This document shows, piece by piece, positions 1 through 5,639 of a DNA stretch of 5,639 nucleotides. The stretch is taken from positions 1 to 5,639 of the forward strand of contig JAITNE010000101.1 of assembly GCA_031290635.1 (NCBI GenBank), read 5' to 3'. The position numbers were made by a program, and so were the translations under genes. The notes under the pieces were generated by a model. The model made no database searches. It saw only the letters and a list, made by a program, of their open reading frames with translations, and was not told where the DNA came from. Numbering within the stretch: position 1 is the first letter of the stretch; every line of letters begins with the position of its first letter. Source of the DNA: Tannerella sp. GTDB lineage: Bacteria > Bacteroidota > Bacteroidia > Bacteroidales > Tannerellaceae.

Positions 1-858
1 GCCGCTTGCAGGGACTATTATAAGAGTTACGGTCACTCCTGCGACGTTAGTTGTATTATCCGCCGTAACACCGCCACCGGTCAGTGTACCTATGCTTACG
101 TCGTATGTTGTTGGCGTACCGAGCGGTTGAATCGACCAATCATCATGAAATAAACCCTGGGCGACAATTATTGCATCGTATGGAGCAGGATTTGCATCCG
201 CCGGGTAGTAGATGATACCGTTCGGAACTGCGTAGAATAAGATACCTTCTCCAATACTTGGGATTGTATAACCGAATTTTACGCTGTTGACAGCGGTGTA
301 GCCGAAGGCATAACCACCAATACTGCCACCGGTGAACTGCCTAAGGTCTATCGACGTCAATGCAGCGCAGCTCGCGAAGGCATTAACGTCTATCATACCG
401 CTGTTATTGAAGATAACAGACGTTAGATGGGTACAAGTACCAAAGGCGAACGAAAGGACGCTGCTTATACTTGACGGAATAGTAAGTTGGCCTGACAGAT
501 TGAGGCAGGTATAGAACGCAAAATTGCCGATGTTGCCGCTACACAGGAGGGTAAGCGTCCCTGTAAGGTTTTGGTTGTTCCAAAACGCCCTATCTTGTAT
601 CCCAACTACAGCGAAGTTGTTGCCGTCATTAACTACAGAAGCCGGAATTACGGGATTGCTTATCGTTACGGAAAGATTAGGACCCGAAAGATCGCCGTAA
701 ACCTGTGCCTCATAAGGTATTGTAGCCTTTGTTACGACGTAAGTTATACCTTGCGGGCCGACGAAGGTATTACCCATCACTGGCGTTGCGGCCTGAGCCT
801 GCATTACTGCTAAGACTGCCATCAGCATCATCATTGATACTTTACAGATGGCTTTCAT
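1..858 (-). CDS. BspA-like leucine-rich-repeat secreted protein, N-terminal part (cut by window edge)
   Basis: An uninterrupted minus-strand frame of 286 codons runs off the left edge, so the C-terminus is missing. The start at 858 gives a textbook signal peptide, MKAICKVSMMMLMAVLAVMQ followed by AQAA, with probable cleavage after about residue 23. Residues about 85-200 contain BspA-type (LRR_5) repeats, recognisable by recurring units such as IGNFAFYTCLNLSGQLTIP, VLSFAFGTCTHLTSVIF and VNAFASCAALTSIDL. Residues about 252-286 (YDVSIGTLTGGGVTADNTT, then VTLIIVPASG) resemble a divergent InlB-type beta repeat. Such proteins are exported or surface-exposed and often bind host or neighbouring-cell ligands; the ligand here is unknown. 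An in-frame ATG at 942 would add 28 charged residues (MENFSKKSELAQ...) before the signal peptide. I prefer 858 because of the signal peptide, but 942 is plausible since the predicted promoter lies upstream of both. No Shine-Dalgarno sequence decides between them. Confidence 0.85.
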   Translation of the reverse strand, partial: MKAICKVSMMMLMAVLAVMQAQAATPVMGNTFVGPQGITYVVTKATIPYEAQVYGDLSGPNLSVTISNPVIPASVVNDGNNFAVVGIQDRAFWNNQNLTGTLTLLCSGNIGNFAFYTCLNLSGQLTIPSSISSVLSFAFGTCTHLTSVIFNNSGMIDVNAFASCAALTSIDLRQFTGGSIGGYAFGYTAVNSVKFGYTIPSIGEGILFYAVPNGIIYYPADANPAPYDAIIVAQGLFHDDWSIQPLGTPTTYDVSIGTLTGGGVTADNTTNVAGVTVTLIIVPASG

Positions 859-968
859 TCCATGCAAGCATTTTCTTGACAATACATTGCCTGCTTCGGT
901 GCGCGTTTGCGCTAATTCTGACTTCTTACTAAAATTTTCCATATCCCACTATTTTATGATTAATAATC

Positions 969-984
969 CGTTCAATATTGAACG
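969..984. promoter_or_regulatory. Perfect 16-bp palindrome at the predicted transcription start
   Basis: CGTTCAATATTGAACG is perfectly self-complementary over 16 bp with no spacer. It lies just downstream of the predicted -7 box of the leucine-rich-repeat gene and overlaps the expected start of transcription. This position suits a repressor operator bound by a dimeric regulator, which is an inference. It makes a poor RNA hairpin because the centre is AATATT and there is no loop outside it. Confidence 0.4.
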
Positions 985-990
985 ACGGCG

Positions 991-1025
991 CAAAGGTAAG
1001 TATTATTTTTCAGAAATAACCCAAA
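991..1025 (-). promoter_or_regulatory. Predicted promoter of the leucine-rich-repeat gene
   Basis: On the minus strand, TACCTTTG (998-991) matches the Bacteroidota -7 consensus TAnnTTTG. A TTTG at 1025-1022 could be the -33 element, but the spacer is 23 nt, slightly longer than the usual 19-21 nt. Transcription would start near 984, giving a leader of about 42 nt to the ATG at 942 or about 126 nt to the ATG at 858. The assignment rests on motif matching only. Confidence 0.5.
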
Positions 1026-1048
1026 TTTGATAAAAACTTTATCAAATT
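1024..1048. repeat. 11-bp perfect inverted repeat with 3-nt spacer, upstream of the surface-protein promoter
   Basis: The arms AATTTGATAAA (1024-1034) and TTTATCAAATT (1038-1048) are exact reverse complements separated by AAC. The element abuts or overlaps the candidate -33 box of the leucine-rich-repeat gene. It could be a regulator-binding site or an A/T-rich hairpin. No T-run follows it on either strand, so it is not a convincing intrinsic terminator. Confidence 0.5.
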
Positions 1049-1069
1049 CATCAGAAATGATCTGTTCCA

Positions 1070-1266
1070 GAGACAAAAAACAGGCTGGGCAAGTCTCAAC
1101 TTCGGTGAATGTGAGACCAACAACAGGCTGGGCAAGTCTCAACTTCGGCGATTGGCAGACCAACAACAGGCTGGGCAAGTCTCAACTTCGGTGAATGTGA
1201 GACAAACAACAAACTGGGCAAGTCCCAACTTCGGTGAATGTGAGACCAACAACAAGCTGGGCAAGT
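1070..1266. repeat. 43-bp intergenic tandem repeat array (four full copies plus partial end copies)
   Basis: Full copies start at 1081, 1124, 1167 and 1210, an exact 43-bp period. A 14-bp partial copy begins at 1253, and a degraded 11-bp tail of a previous copy lies at 1070-1080. The best-conserved core is CTGGGCAAGT, followed in full copies by CTCAACTTCGG or CCCAACTTCGG. Copy 3 differs from copy 1 at one position, copy 4 at three and copy 2 at four. Copies 1 and 3 contain an internal inverted repeat, GTCTCA with TGAGAC separated by 13 nt, but changes in copies 2 and 4 break it instead of compensating. The period is not a multiple of three, and the plus frame that reads through the first copies hits a stop in the third, so protein coding is unlikely. 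There are no unique spacers, so it is not CRISPR. The function is unknown. Confidence 0.9.
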
Positions 1267-1297
1267 ACCTCTGACCGCGTTTTTGGAGAAAACTTCC

Positions 1298-2440
1298 CTA
1301 CTTTAGTTTAATATAGCAGTAAATAGGGTAGTGGTCGGAGAGGCGGATGCTGCGGTCAACGCGACAGTTTGAGGCTTCGATGCTTGCCGAGTGAAAGATG
1401 TGGTCGATGCGGAAAGGGAAGAAATTGCGGTTGTAGGATATGCCGGGACCAAAACCGGTTTCGGCATAAGCATCGAGCAGATGGTCGTTGAAAACCTTGT
1501 GAGAGTATGATATCGGAGTGTCGTTTAAGTCGCCGCATGAGACTGTATAATAGCTGTTTGCCTTGCGTATTGCGGCGACGACCGTTTCGGTCTGATTAGC
1601 GCGGATGCGGAAAGCCTGTCCGAGTTTCTGCTGTATCGAGCCGCTAAACGACTCGAAGTGCTCGAAGTTGGCGCGAGTGATGATTTCGGAATATTGCGAG
1701 ATGTCTTCGGAGGTCAGTTTGAACGATTCGAGGTGGTTGTTGACGATGGTTAGCTTGCGTCCGCGAATATTGATGTCATGCAAGGCAGAGCCGTTATAAA
1801 CCGAAGGGAAAGTGATGCGCTGCGAGCGTGTGATAGGAAACTTCGACAGCACGGCAAGTCCGTACTTGTAACCGCCCTTGTTGTGCGACGAGAAGATGAT
1901 TTCCTCTATGTACGGATACATCGGCAGGGCGGCCTCTACATCTTTCGAGTCCATCAAGTTGGGGCGCGTGCTGACCATGTATTCTTGCAGGCAGACAACG
2001 TCTGCTCCCGAAGCGGCGATGTATTCGATGATTTTGTTGGGCGACTGTCGGCTGTGGTCTTTGTAGGCGAAGCTCATCACGTTGTACGACATCAGTTTGA
2101 TGACCGTCTCGTCGTCTGTAGCAACGACCGTTGCAGGATAGAATGGGCAGTAGCGAAAGAACGGTTTCCAGCAGGCTACAAAAACAAGTGTCAGCAGAAA
2201 TACCCACCACCATTTATGGGCGAAAATCCAGTAAACAAAAAAGCATACATTAGCGATTACAAGCAGCGGGAAAGCAAGTCCGAGATAGGCGAAGATGATG
2301 TTTTTCATTGGTGAGACGAGGTCTGAAAATGAGGATGCGAGGAGCAGTATCACCAAGCCGAAGTTTAGGGACGAGAAGAGTGAGTTGAACAGCACTCCGA
2401 AGGGTTTGCGCCAGTCGTATTTCTTACTTTTTACTTGCAT
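1298..2440 (-). CDS. Membrane-anchored endonuclease/exonuclease/phosphatase (EEP) family protein
   Basis: This 380-residue protein has an N-terminal membrane region with about three hydrophobic helices (roughly residues 16-38, 48-74 and 76-95), followed by an EEP (DNase I-like) domain at about 113-380. The family's catalytic motifs are all visible: SYN at 118-120 (Asn120), LQE at 151-153 (metal-binding Glu153), NNHLES at 234-239 (His236), GDLND at 303-307 (Asp304, Asn306), RIDHI at 344-348 (Asp346) and SDH at 368-370 (Asp369, His370). The fold hydrolyses phosphodiester or phosphomonoester bonds in a metal-dependent way. Substrates in the family range from nucleic acids to phospholipids and inositol phosphates, and the actual substrate cannot be read here. 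The start at 2440 overlaps the preceding rhomboid gene by 17 nt, so the gene is probably translationally coupled as the last member of the operon. No convincing intrinsic terminator follows the stop. Confidence 0.92.
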   Translation of the reverse strand: MQVKSKKYDWRKPFGVLFNSLFSSLNFGLVILLLASSFSDLVSPMKNIIFAYLGLAFPLLVIANVCFFVYWIFAHKWWWVFLLTLVFVACWKPFFRYCPFYPATVVATDDETVIKLMSYNVMSFAYKDHSRQSPNKIIEYIAASGADVVCLQEYMVSTRPNLMDSKDVEAALPMYPYIEEIIFSSHNKGGYKYGLAVLSKFPITRSQRITFPSVYNGSALHDINIRGRKLTIVNNHLESFKLTSEDISQYSEIITRANFEHFESFSGSIQQKLGQAFRIRANQTETVVAAIRKANSYYTVSCGDLNDTPISYSHKVFNDHLLDAYAETGFGPGISYNRNFFPFRIDHIFHSASIEASNCRVDRSIRLSDHYPIYCYIKLK

Positions 2441-3359
2441 CGAACAGTCGTTTTTTGTCTTCCGCCGAGAGACTTTCGTAGCCCGAACGTTTCAGTTTGT
2501 CTAATATATCGTCGATAATCTTGTTTTCAGCGTTCTTGCGCCGCAAATATTCTTCGTCGGTCTCAGGCCTCCGTCGAGCGCCCGCATTGCTGTTCACGTC
2601 GGTTTGGTCATTGCGATAAACCTTAAACTTGGGCTTTTTACCGAAGCGGCGGGGCTTGTGGTTAAACGTGTTTACCAAGCGGTCTATCCATCGGTTGATA
2701 AAGTTCGTAATATCTTTGCCCTTAGTATATTGAGTAGCAAAGATTATACCGAGCATCGCACCCCCGATATGCGCTATATGACCGCCTGCATTCTCGGAAG
2801 TGATGGCGAGAATATCAATCAGCAAAACCCCGATAGCAATGTATAGAAGGCGGATGCGCCCTATCAGCAGGAGGTTGATCATATAGTCCTTACGATAGAA
2901 AGAGACGGCAAAAACTATCGCCATCACTGAAGCCGACGCGCCCGTCAGGAAACTGAAGTCGGCAGTCTTCATCAGGGGAGGGAATGTGTTGTAGGCTAAC
3001 AGGAAAAGCGCAACGCCGGCAAGTCCGCCCAGCACGTAAAGTCCGCCGAACTGCCGTCCGGTGAAGAACTGCAGGAAGAGTTTGCCGAAAAAGTAGAGCC
3101 ACAGCAGATTGAAGAGTACGTGCAGGAAGTCGAGGTGCACAAACATGTATGTAAAGACCGTCCAGGGTCTGTACATCAGCAGCGAGAGTGATGAAGGAGC
3201 TTGCAGATAGACGGCGAACCGGCTGTCTGCAAGCATCATGTCCAGCACAATCATCGTCAGCCTTATCAGTATGAATACGGCTGCATTGATATAAATGTAT
3301 TTGGCGAGGATGCTGCCTGCCTTGTATCTGCCTGCTATTTCAGTAAAAATATTTGCCAT
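2424..3359 (-). CDS. Rhomboid family intramembrane serine protease B, with charged C-terminal tail
   Basis: The product is 311 residues from the ATG at 3359 (MANIFTEIAGRYKAG...). The open frame reaches an earlier ATG at 3437, but those 26 extra residues lie inside the upstream gene; starting at 3359 leaves a 20-nt overlap typical of coupled genes. About six membrane helices span residues 20-212. The rhomboid hallmarks are present: HLDFLHVLFN at 75-84 (His75, His80, Asn84), the catalytic serine in GASA at 140-143 (Ser142), and the catalytic histidine in AHIGG at 196-200 (His197). It is therefore predicted to be an active protease that cleaves transmembrane helices within the inner membrane. 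Residues 213-311 form a basic then highly charged cytoplasmic tail ending in a predicted helical segment (EEYLRRKNAENKIIDDILDK and onwards), resembling a domain found at the end of many Bacteroidota rhomboids, probably DUF6576 from memory. The substrate is unknown. Confidence 0.93.
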   Translation of the reverse strand: MANIFTEIAGRYKAGSILAKYIYINAAVFILIRLTMIVLDMMLADSRFAVYLQAPSSLSLLMYRPWTVFTYMFVHLDFLHVLFNLLWLYFFGKLFLQFFTGRQFGGLYVLGGLAGVALFLLAYNTFPPLMKTADFSFLTGASASVMAIVFAVSFYRKDYMINLLLIGRIRLLYIAIGVLLIDILAITSENAGGHIAHIGGAMLGIIFATQYTKGKDITNFINRWIDRLVNTFNHKPRRFGKKPKFKVYRNDQTDVNSNAGARRRPETDEEYLRRKNAENKIIDDILDKLKRSGYESLSAEDKKRLFDASKK

Positions 3360-4092
3360 TTGCCTTGTCTTTTTTAGTCCAGTAGAGAACCATGATAATA
3401 CCGAACAACATGCCGCCCAGATGTGCGAAGTGAGCAATATTATCGAAGCTGAAATTAGCTATCCCCGCGACCAGCTCTATCCCTCCGTAGCCGATGACCA
3501 AGTACTTCGACTTGATTGGAAACGGGAAAGGAATGATATACATCTGAACGTTGGGGAAAAGAACGCCGAAGGCAAGCAGTATGCCGAAGACCGCTCCGGA
3601 TGCGCCTATAGTCGTTGAATGAATCAGCGCGTTAAGTCCGCCGAGCGTCGGGTCGATGTAGTTTTTGCCATTTTGCAATATCGCGCCGCCCTCGGTATAG
3701 ACCATCTCGATGGCTTCAGGCGTCATTGAGGCCTCGAACAATTGAGTCCTCACGTAGATTACGAGCAGGTTGATAAGCCCTGCTCCGACGCCGGTAATCA
3801 TGTAGTATGTAAGGAAGCGTTTAGGCCCCCAGAGGTTCTCTACCACGCGTCCGAACATGTAAACGGCATACATGTTGAAGAACAAATGATAGAGAGCGCC
3901 GTGCATGAACATGTACGTAACTAACTGATACATGCTAAATTCCGCCGACGCGGGATAGTGCAGACCGAACAACTCGTTCATGTCGAGACTCTTCATAATA
4001 TACGAAGCTACCCATAGTAACACGTTGATAATTATCAAGTTCTTGGTCACCGTCGGCATATTCGATAATGGATTAAAACTGCTTTGTGCCAT
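3340..4092 (-). CDS. Rhomboid family intramembrane serine protease A
   Basis: The product is 250 residues from the ATG at 4092 (MAQSSFNPLSNMPTVTKNLI...). The frame stays open to an ATG at 4209, but the upstream part includes the predicted promoter at 4123-4130 and is not rhomboid-like; an ATG at 4110 (6 extra residues) would leave almost no leader. Motifs: HGALYHLFFN at 64-73 (His64, His69, Asn73), the loop ENLWGPKRF at 85-93, the catalytic serine in GASG at 163-166 (Ser165), and the catalytic histidine in AHLGG at 223-227 (His224). About six membrane helices are expected, so the protein should be an active inner-membrane intramembrane protease. A hydrophilic segment at about 117-160, between membrane helices and ahead of the catalytic serine, is longer than the corresponding loop in protease B. 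This is the first gene of the three-gene minus-strand operon. Unlike protease B, it ends shortly after the last helix. Confidence 0.93.
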   Translation of the reverse strand: MAQSSFNPLSNMPTVTKNLIIINVLLWVASYIMKSLDMNELFGLHYPASAEFSMYQLVTYMFMHGALYHLFFNMYAVYMFGRVVENLWGPKRFLTYYMITGVGAGLINLLVIYVRTQLFEASMTPEAIEMVYTEGGAILQNGKNYIDPTLGGLNALIHSTTIGASGAVFGILLAFGVLFPNVQMYIIPFPFPIKSKYLVIGYGGIELVAGIANFSFDNIAHFAHLGGMLFGIIMVLYWTKKDKANGKYFY

Positions 4093-4122
4093 AGCTCTAT
4101 GTATTCTCATTAAAAATCGGGG

Positions 4123-4130
4123 CAAAATTA
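4123..4130 (-). promoter_or_regulatory. Predicted -7 box of the rhomboid/EEP operon promoter
   Basis: On the minus strand, TAATTTTG matches the Bacteroidota -7 consensus TAnnTTTG exactly. Transcription would begin near 4116, about 24 nt before the chosen start at 4092, which supports that start over the ATGs at 4110 and 4209. No clear TTTG element lies 19-21 nt further upstream, so the promoter call is moderate. Confidence 0.5.
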
Positions 4131-4201
4131 CAAAAAATCGACATAAATCGGCATTTTTATGTTGCATAACATGTCTTTGGAGAAAAAAAAACTTCAAAAA
4201 C

Positions 4202-4232
4202 TTGTGCATGTCAAAAAAAGTCCGTATCTTTG
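4202..4232 (+). promoter_or_regulatory. Predicted promoter of the HU gene
   Basis: TATCTTTG at 4225-4232 matches the Bacteroidota -7 consensus TAnnTTTG, and TTG at 4202-4204 lies 20 nt upstream, the expected spacing for the -33 element. Transcription would start near 4239, leaving a leader of about 84 nt before the HU start codon. This is the best-formed promoter in the window, which fits a highly expressed nucleoid protein gene. Confidence 0.65.
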
Positions 4233-4246
4233 CCGCGAAAAATATC

Positions 4247-4290
4247 CTATGTGGGACGTAATTATAATCTATGTGGGACGTATTTATAAT
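4247..4290 (+). repeat. Two tandem 22-bp direct repeats in the HU leader
   Basis: Two adjacent copies (4247-4268 and 4269-4290) share the core CTATGTGGGACGTA followed by an A/T-rich tail and differ at one base (A at 4261, T at 4283). They lie between the predicted transcription start and the HU start codon. The 22-bp spacing is about two helical turns, which would place two protein-binding sites on the same face of the DNA. Autoregulation by a DNA-binding protein or an RNA-level role are both possible; neither is shown. Confidence 0.85.
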
Positions 4291-4322
4291 CTAATTATAG
4301 TTTCTAATTTAAAATTTTTTTT

Positions 4323-4595
4323 ATGAACAAGACAGATTTTATCGGTGCAGTAGCCAAAGAATCAGGCCTCACCAAAGTAGATTCGAAGAAAGCCGTTGAA
4401 GCTTTCATCAAGACAGTAGAAGGCGCAGTTAAGAAAGGCGACAAGGTTGCTCTTCTTGGTTTCGGCTCTTTCTCAGTAGTTAAGAAGGCTGCTCGTAAGG
4501 GCGTCAATCCTAAGACGAAGGAAGAGATTAAGATTCCGGCTCGCACGGTCGTGAAATTCAAGGCCGGAGCTAAACTCGCGAAAATTGTGAAGTAA
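4323..4595 (+). CDS. HU-family DNA-binding protein
   Basis: The product is 90 residues, the standard length for an HU/IHF family protein. It starts MNKTDFIGAVAKESGLTK, the usual helical dimerisation region. GFGSFSV at about 47-53 leads into the DNA-binding arm, and RKGVNPKTKEEIKIPA at about 59-74 includes the NPKT-like segment with the proline that intercalates into DNA in HU and IHF. The sequence is lysine-rich and ends AGAKLAKIVK. It should form a dimer that bends and compacts DNA throughout the nucleoid. HU versus IHF-like cannot be settled from sequence alone; the single compact form suggests HU. The A/T-rich leader ends directly at the ATG without a Shine-Dalgarno sequence. The gene is monocistronic, with its own promoter and terminator. 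Confidence 0.97.
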   Translation: MNKTDFIGAVAKESGLTKVDSKKAVEAFIKTVEGAVKKGDKVALLGFGSFSVVKKAARKGVNPKTKEEIKIPARTVVKFKAGAKLAKIVK

Positions 4596-4623
4596 GTTTT
4601 CTTGCGAAACAATTTTGTTCCTC

Positions 4624-4658
4624 AACCTGCTAAGTTTCTAACACTTGGCAGGTTTTTT
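4624..4658 (+). terminator. Intrinsic terminator of the HU gene
   Basis: The arms AACCTGCTAAGT (4624-4635) and ACTTGGCAGGTT (4643-4654) pair over 12 bp with one G-T wobble around a 7-nt loop, and the T-run continues to 4658. The hairpin starts 28 nt after the HU stop. The stop codon of the convergent iron-sulfur gene (4657-4659) sits at the end of the T-run. The reverse strand lacks a T-run after the hairpin, so strong termination in that direction is less certain. Confidence 0.9.
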
Positions 4659-5634
4659 ATTGCACGGACGGGAGCTTGTAAATCGCTCCTACAGGGCATA
4701 GTTCGGCGATGGAAGGTGGGATGTCAGGCTTGTTTTCGTTCGGGATGACTACCTGCATGACGAATCCCCGGTTGCGGAATGTGAAGCCGTTAATGGTGTT
4801 GTAAACGCACAGTCCGCAACGGATGCATTTGGCTTCGTCAAACCAAAGGTCGCCGTTGATATGTATTTTGCGGGCGGCGTGCAGGGCTGATGAGGATTCG
4901 TAGCGAGAACGTTTGACGCCGGCTTCGGTGGCAAACAGACGTAGCTTGCAGGACTGCCGAGCTTCACAGGCACAATGCAGGCAGCGCGAAATGGTCGCAT
5001 GGCTTGCTCGGAGACGGGTGCGCTCGTCTTCGGAGAAACGACCAAGACGGGAGGTGAATAAATTCTGATGATTGATGGTTTGCGAAGGTACAAATGCAGA
5101 TATAGATACAGCTGTCATTGCCGCTATTTGCTTGATTATTGCGCGGATTGAGACGGCAGTATCTACTGTGCCGCGGCGGCAGGCTTTTTCGCAGGGCGCT
5201 TTGCAGTCGTCGCAGGAGATGTGGGGTAGGGCGAAGGCTGACGATAACAGGGCGAAGGCTTCGGAATGCTGCGCTCGGTCGTAGAACCACAACATGCGCT
5301 CGACGTCCAGACCGTGAGGGCAAACTGTTGTGCAGGGCGCTTCGCAGTCGGCGCGGTGGTCGCTGAGCAACAGTTCGAGCGACATGGAGCGGATAGCGCG
5401 TACTTCGTCCGAGTCTGTTTCGATGCACATGCCTTCGACGGGCGTCGTGGTGCATGAGGGGATGATTTGACCTGTGTTGCACTCCTTGACGACGCAGACC
5501 ATGCACGACGATTTGTGTATCATCCCTTTGGCGTAGCATAAGGCCGGGGTAGGGACGCCCAGACGGCGCAGGACTTCTATGACAGTCTCGCCTTCGAGTG
5601 TTGTAGTTGGTTTGCCGTTGACGGTAATCTGCAT
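4657..5634 (-). CDS. Multi-cluster iron-sulfur protein with N-terminal [2Fe-2S] ferredoxin-like domain
   Basis: The product is 325 residues and very cysteine-rich. Residues 1-70 form a [2Fe-2S] ferredoxin-like domain of the type found at the start of NADH dehydrogenase subunit G and iron-only hydrogenases, with ligands Cys33, Cys44, Cys47 and Cys61. Next come SDHRADCEAPCTTVCP at 91-106 (His93, Cys97, Cys101, Cys105) and CDDCKAPCEKAC at 141-152, followed by RRGTVDTAVSIRA. These resemble the cluster-binding N-terminus of glutamate synthase small-subunit-like oxidoreductases. A further motif CLHCACEARQSC lies at 218-229. A C-terminal ferredoxin-like motif has CIRCGLC at 270-276 with a distant CP at 313-314. 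Several clusters in a row suggest an electron-transfer subunit for a flavin- or metal-dependent oxidoreductase encoded outside the window. The start fits the family N-terminus; only 5 nt upstream are visible, so an operon partner cannot be checked. The specific pathway is not identifiable. Confidence 0.85.
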   Translation of the reverse strand: MQITVNGKPTTTLEGETVIEVLRRLGVPTPALCYAKGMIHKSSCMVCVVKECNTGQIIPSCTTTPVEGMCIETDSDEVRAIRSMSLELLLSDHRADCEAPCTTVCPHGLDVERMLWFYDRAQHSEAFALLSSAFALPHISCDDCKAPCEKACRRGTVDTAVSIRAIIKQIAAMTAVSISAFVPSQTINHQNLFTSRLGRFSEDERTRLRASHATISRCLHCACEARQSCKLRLFATEAGVKRSRYESSSALHAARKIHINGDLWFDEAKCIRCGLCVYNTINGFTFRNRGFVMQVVIPNENKPDIPPSIAELCPVGAIYKLPSVQ

Positions 5635-5639
5635 TTCGG

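Noticed and set aside
332..813. Short plus-strand open frames at the left end
   Set aside because: They are antisense to the leucine-rich-repeat gene, which has a clear signal peptide and repeat motifs on the minus strand.
972..1178. 68-codon minus-strand open frame through the repeats and palindromes
   Set aside because: The repeat period is not a multiple of three, so successive copies encode different peptides, and the frame runs through the predicted promoter of the leucine-rich-repeat gene.
1070..1266. CRISPR array
   Set aside because: The whole 43-bp period is conserved between copies, so there are no unique spacers, and no cas gene is nearby.
1262..1297. Intrinsic terminator after the EEP gene
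   Set aside because: Only a short imperfect GGGAA/TTCTCC pairing is visible on the minus strand and it is followed by A residues, not T residues.
1778..2314. 178-codon plus-strand open frame
   Set aside because: It lies entirely antisense to the EEP gene, whose catalytic motifs are intact, and its translation shows no recognisable domain.
4964..5539. 191-codon minus-strand open frame rich in Arg and His
   Set aside because: It is an alternate frame of the iron-sulfur gene; the Arg/His-rich low-complexity translation is typical of a shadow frame.

Overview
The window looks like a chromosomal segment of a Bacteroidales bacterium (phylum Bacteroidota). The evidence is a BspA-like leucine-rich-repeat surface protein with a divergent InlB-type repeat, paired Bacteroidota-type rhomboid proteases, promoter boxes of the Bacteroidota form TAnnTTTG, and A/T-rich leaders without clear Shine-Dalgarno sequences. 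I infer the lineage from these features; no rRNA or other marker is present.

Layout, left to right. (1) Positions 1-858, minus strand: the N-terminal part of a secreted leucine-rich-repeat protein that runs off the left edge, preceded by its own promoter region with two perfect palindromes (969-984 and 1024-1048). (2) About 1047-1297: no gene, but a 43-bp tandem repeat array of four full copies plus partial copies at each end. (3) 4092 down to 1298, minus strand: a compact operon of three overlapping genes, rhomboid protease A, rhomboid protease B with a charged C-terminal tail, and a membrane-anchored endonuclease/exonuclease/phosphatase-fold protein. The overlaps of 20 and 17 nt indicate co-transcription and probable translational coupling. 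(4) About 4093-4322: a divergent promoter region serving the rhomboid operon on the minus strand and an HU-family gene on the plus strand; the HU leader carries two tandem 22-bp repeats. (5) 4323-4595: HU-like nucleoid protein, followed by a strong intrinsic terminator. (6) 5634 down to 4657, minus strand: a cysteine-rich multi-cluster iron-sulfur protein, convergent with HU and probably the downstream member of an operon that begins outside the window.

How the genes may work together: the two rhomboids and the EEP-fold protein are all predicted inner-membrane proteins and are probably made together, but the sequence does not reveal a substrate. The iron-sulfur protein looks like an electron-transfer module for a redox partner outside the window. 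The genes are mostly ordinary for this group. The least explained parts are the non-coding ones: the 43-bp repeat array, the palindromes at the surface-protein promoter, and the 22-bp repeats in the HU leader. I found no clear evidence of a new defence or mobile system.
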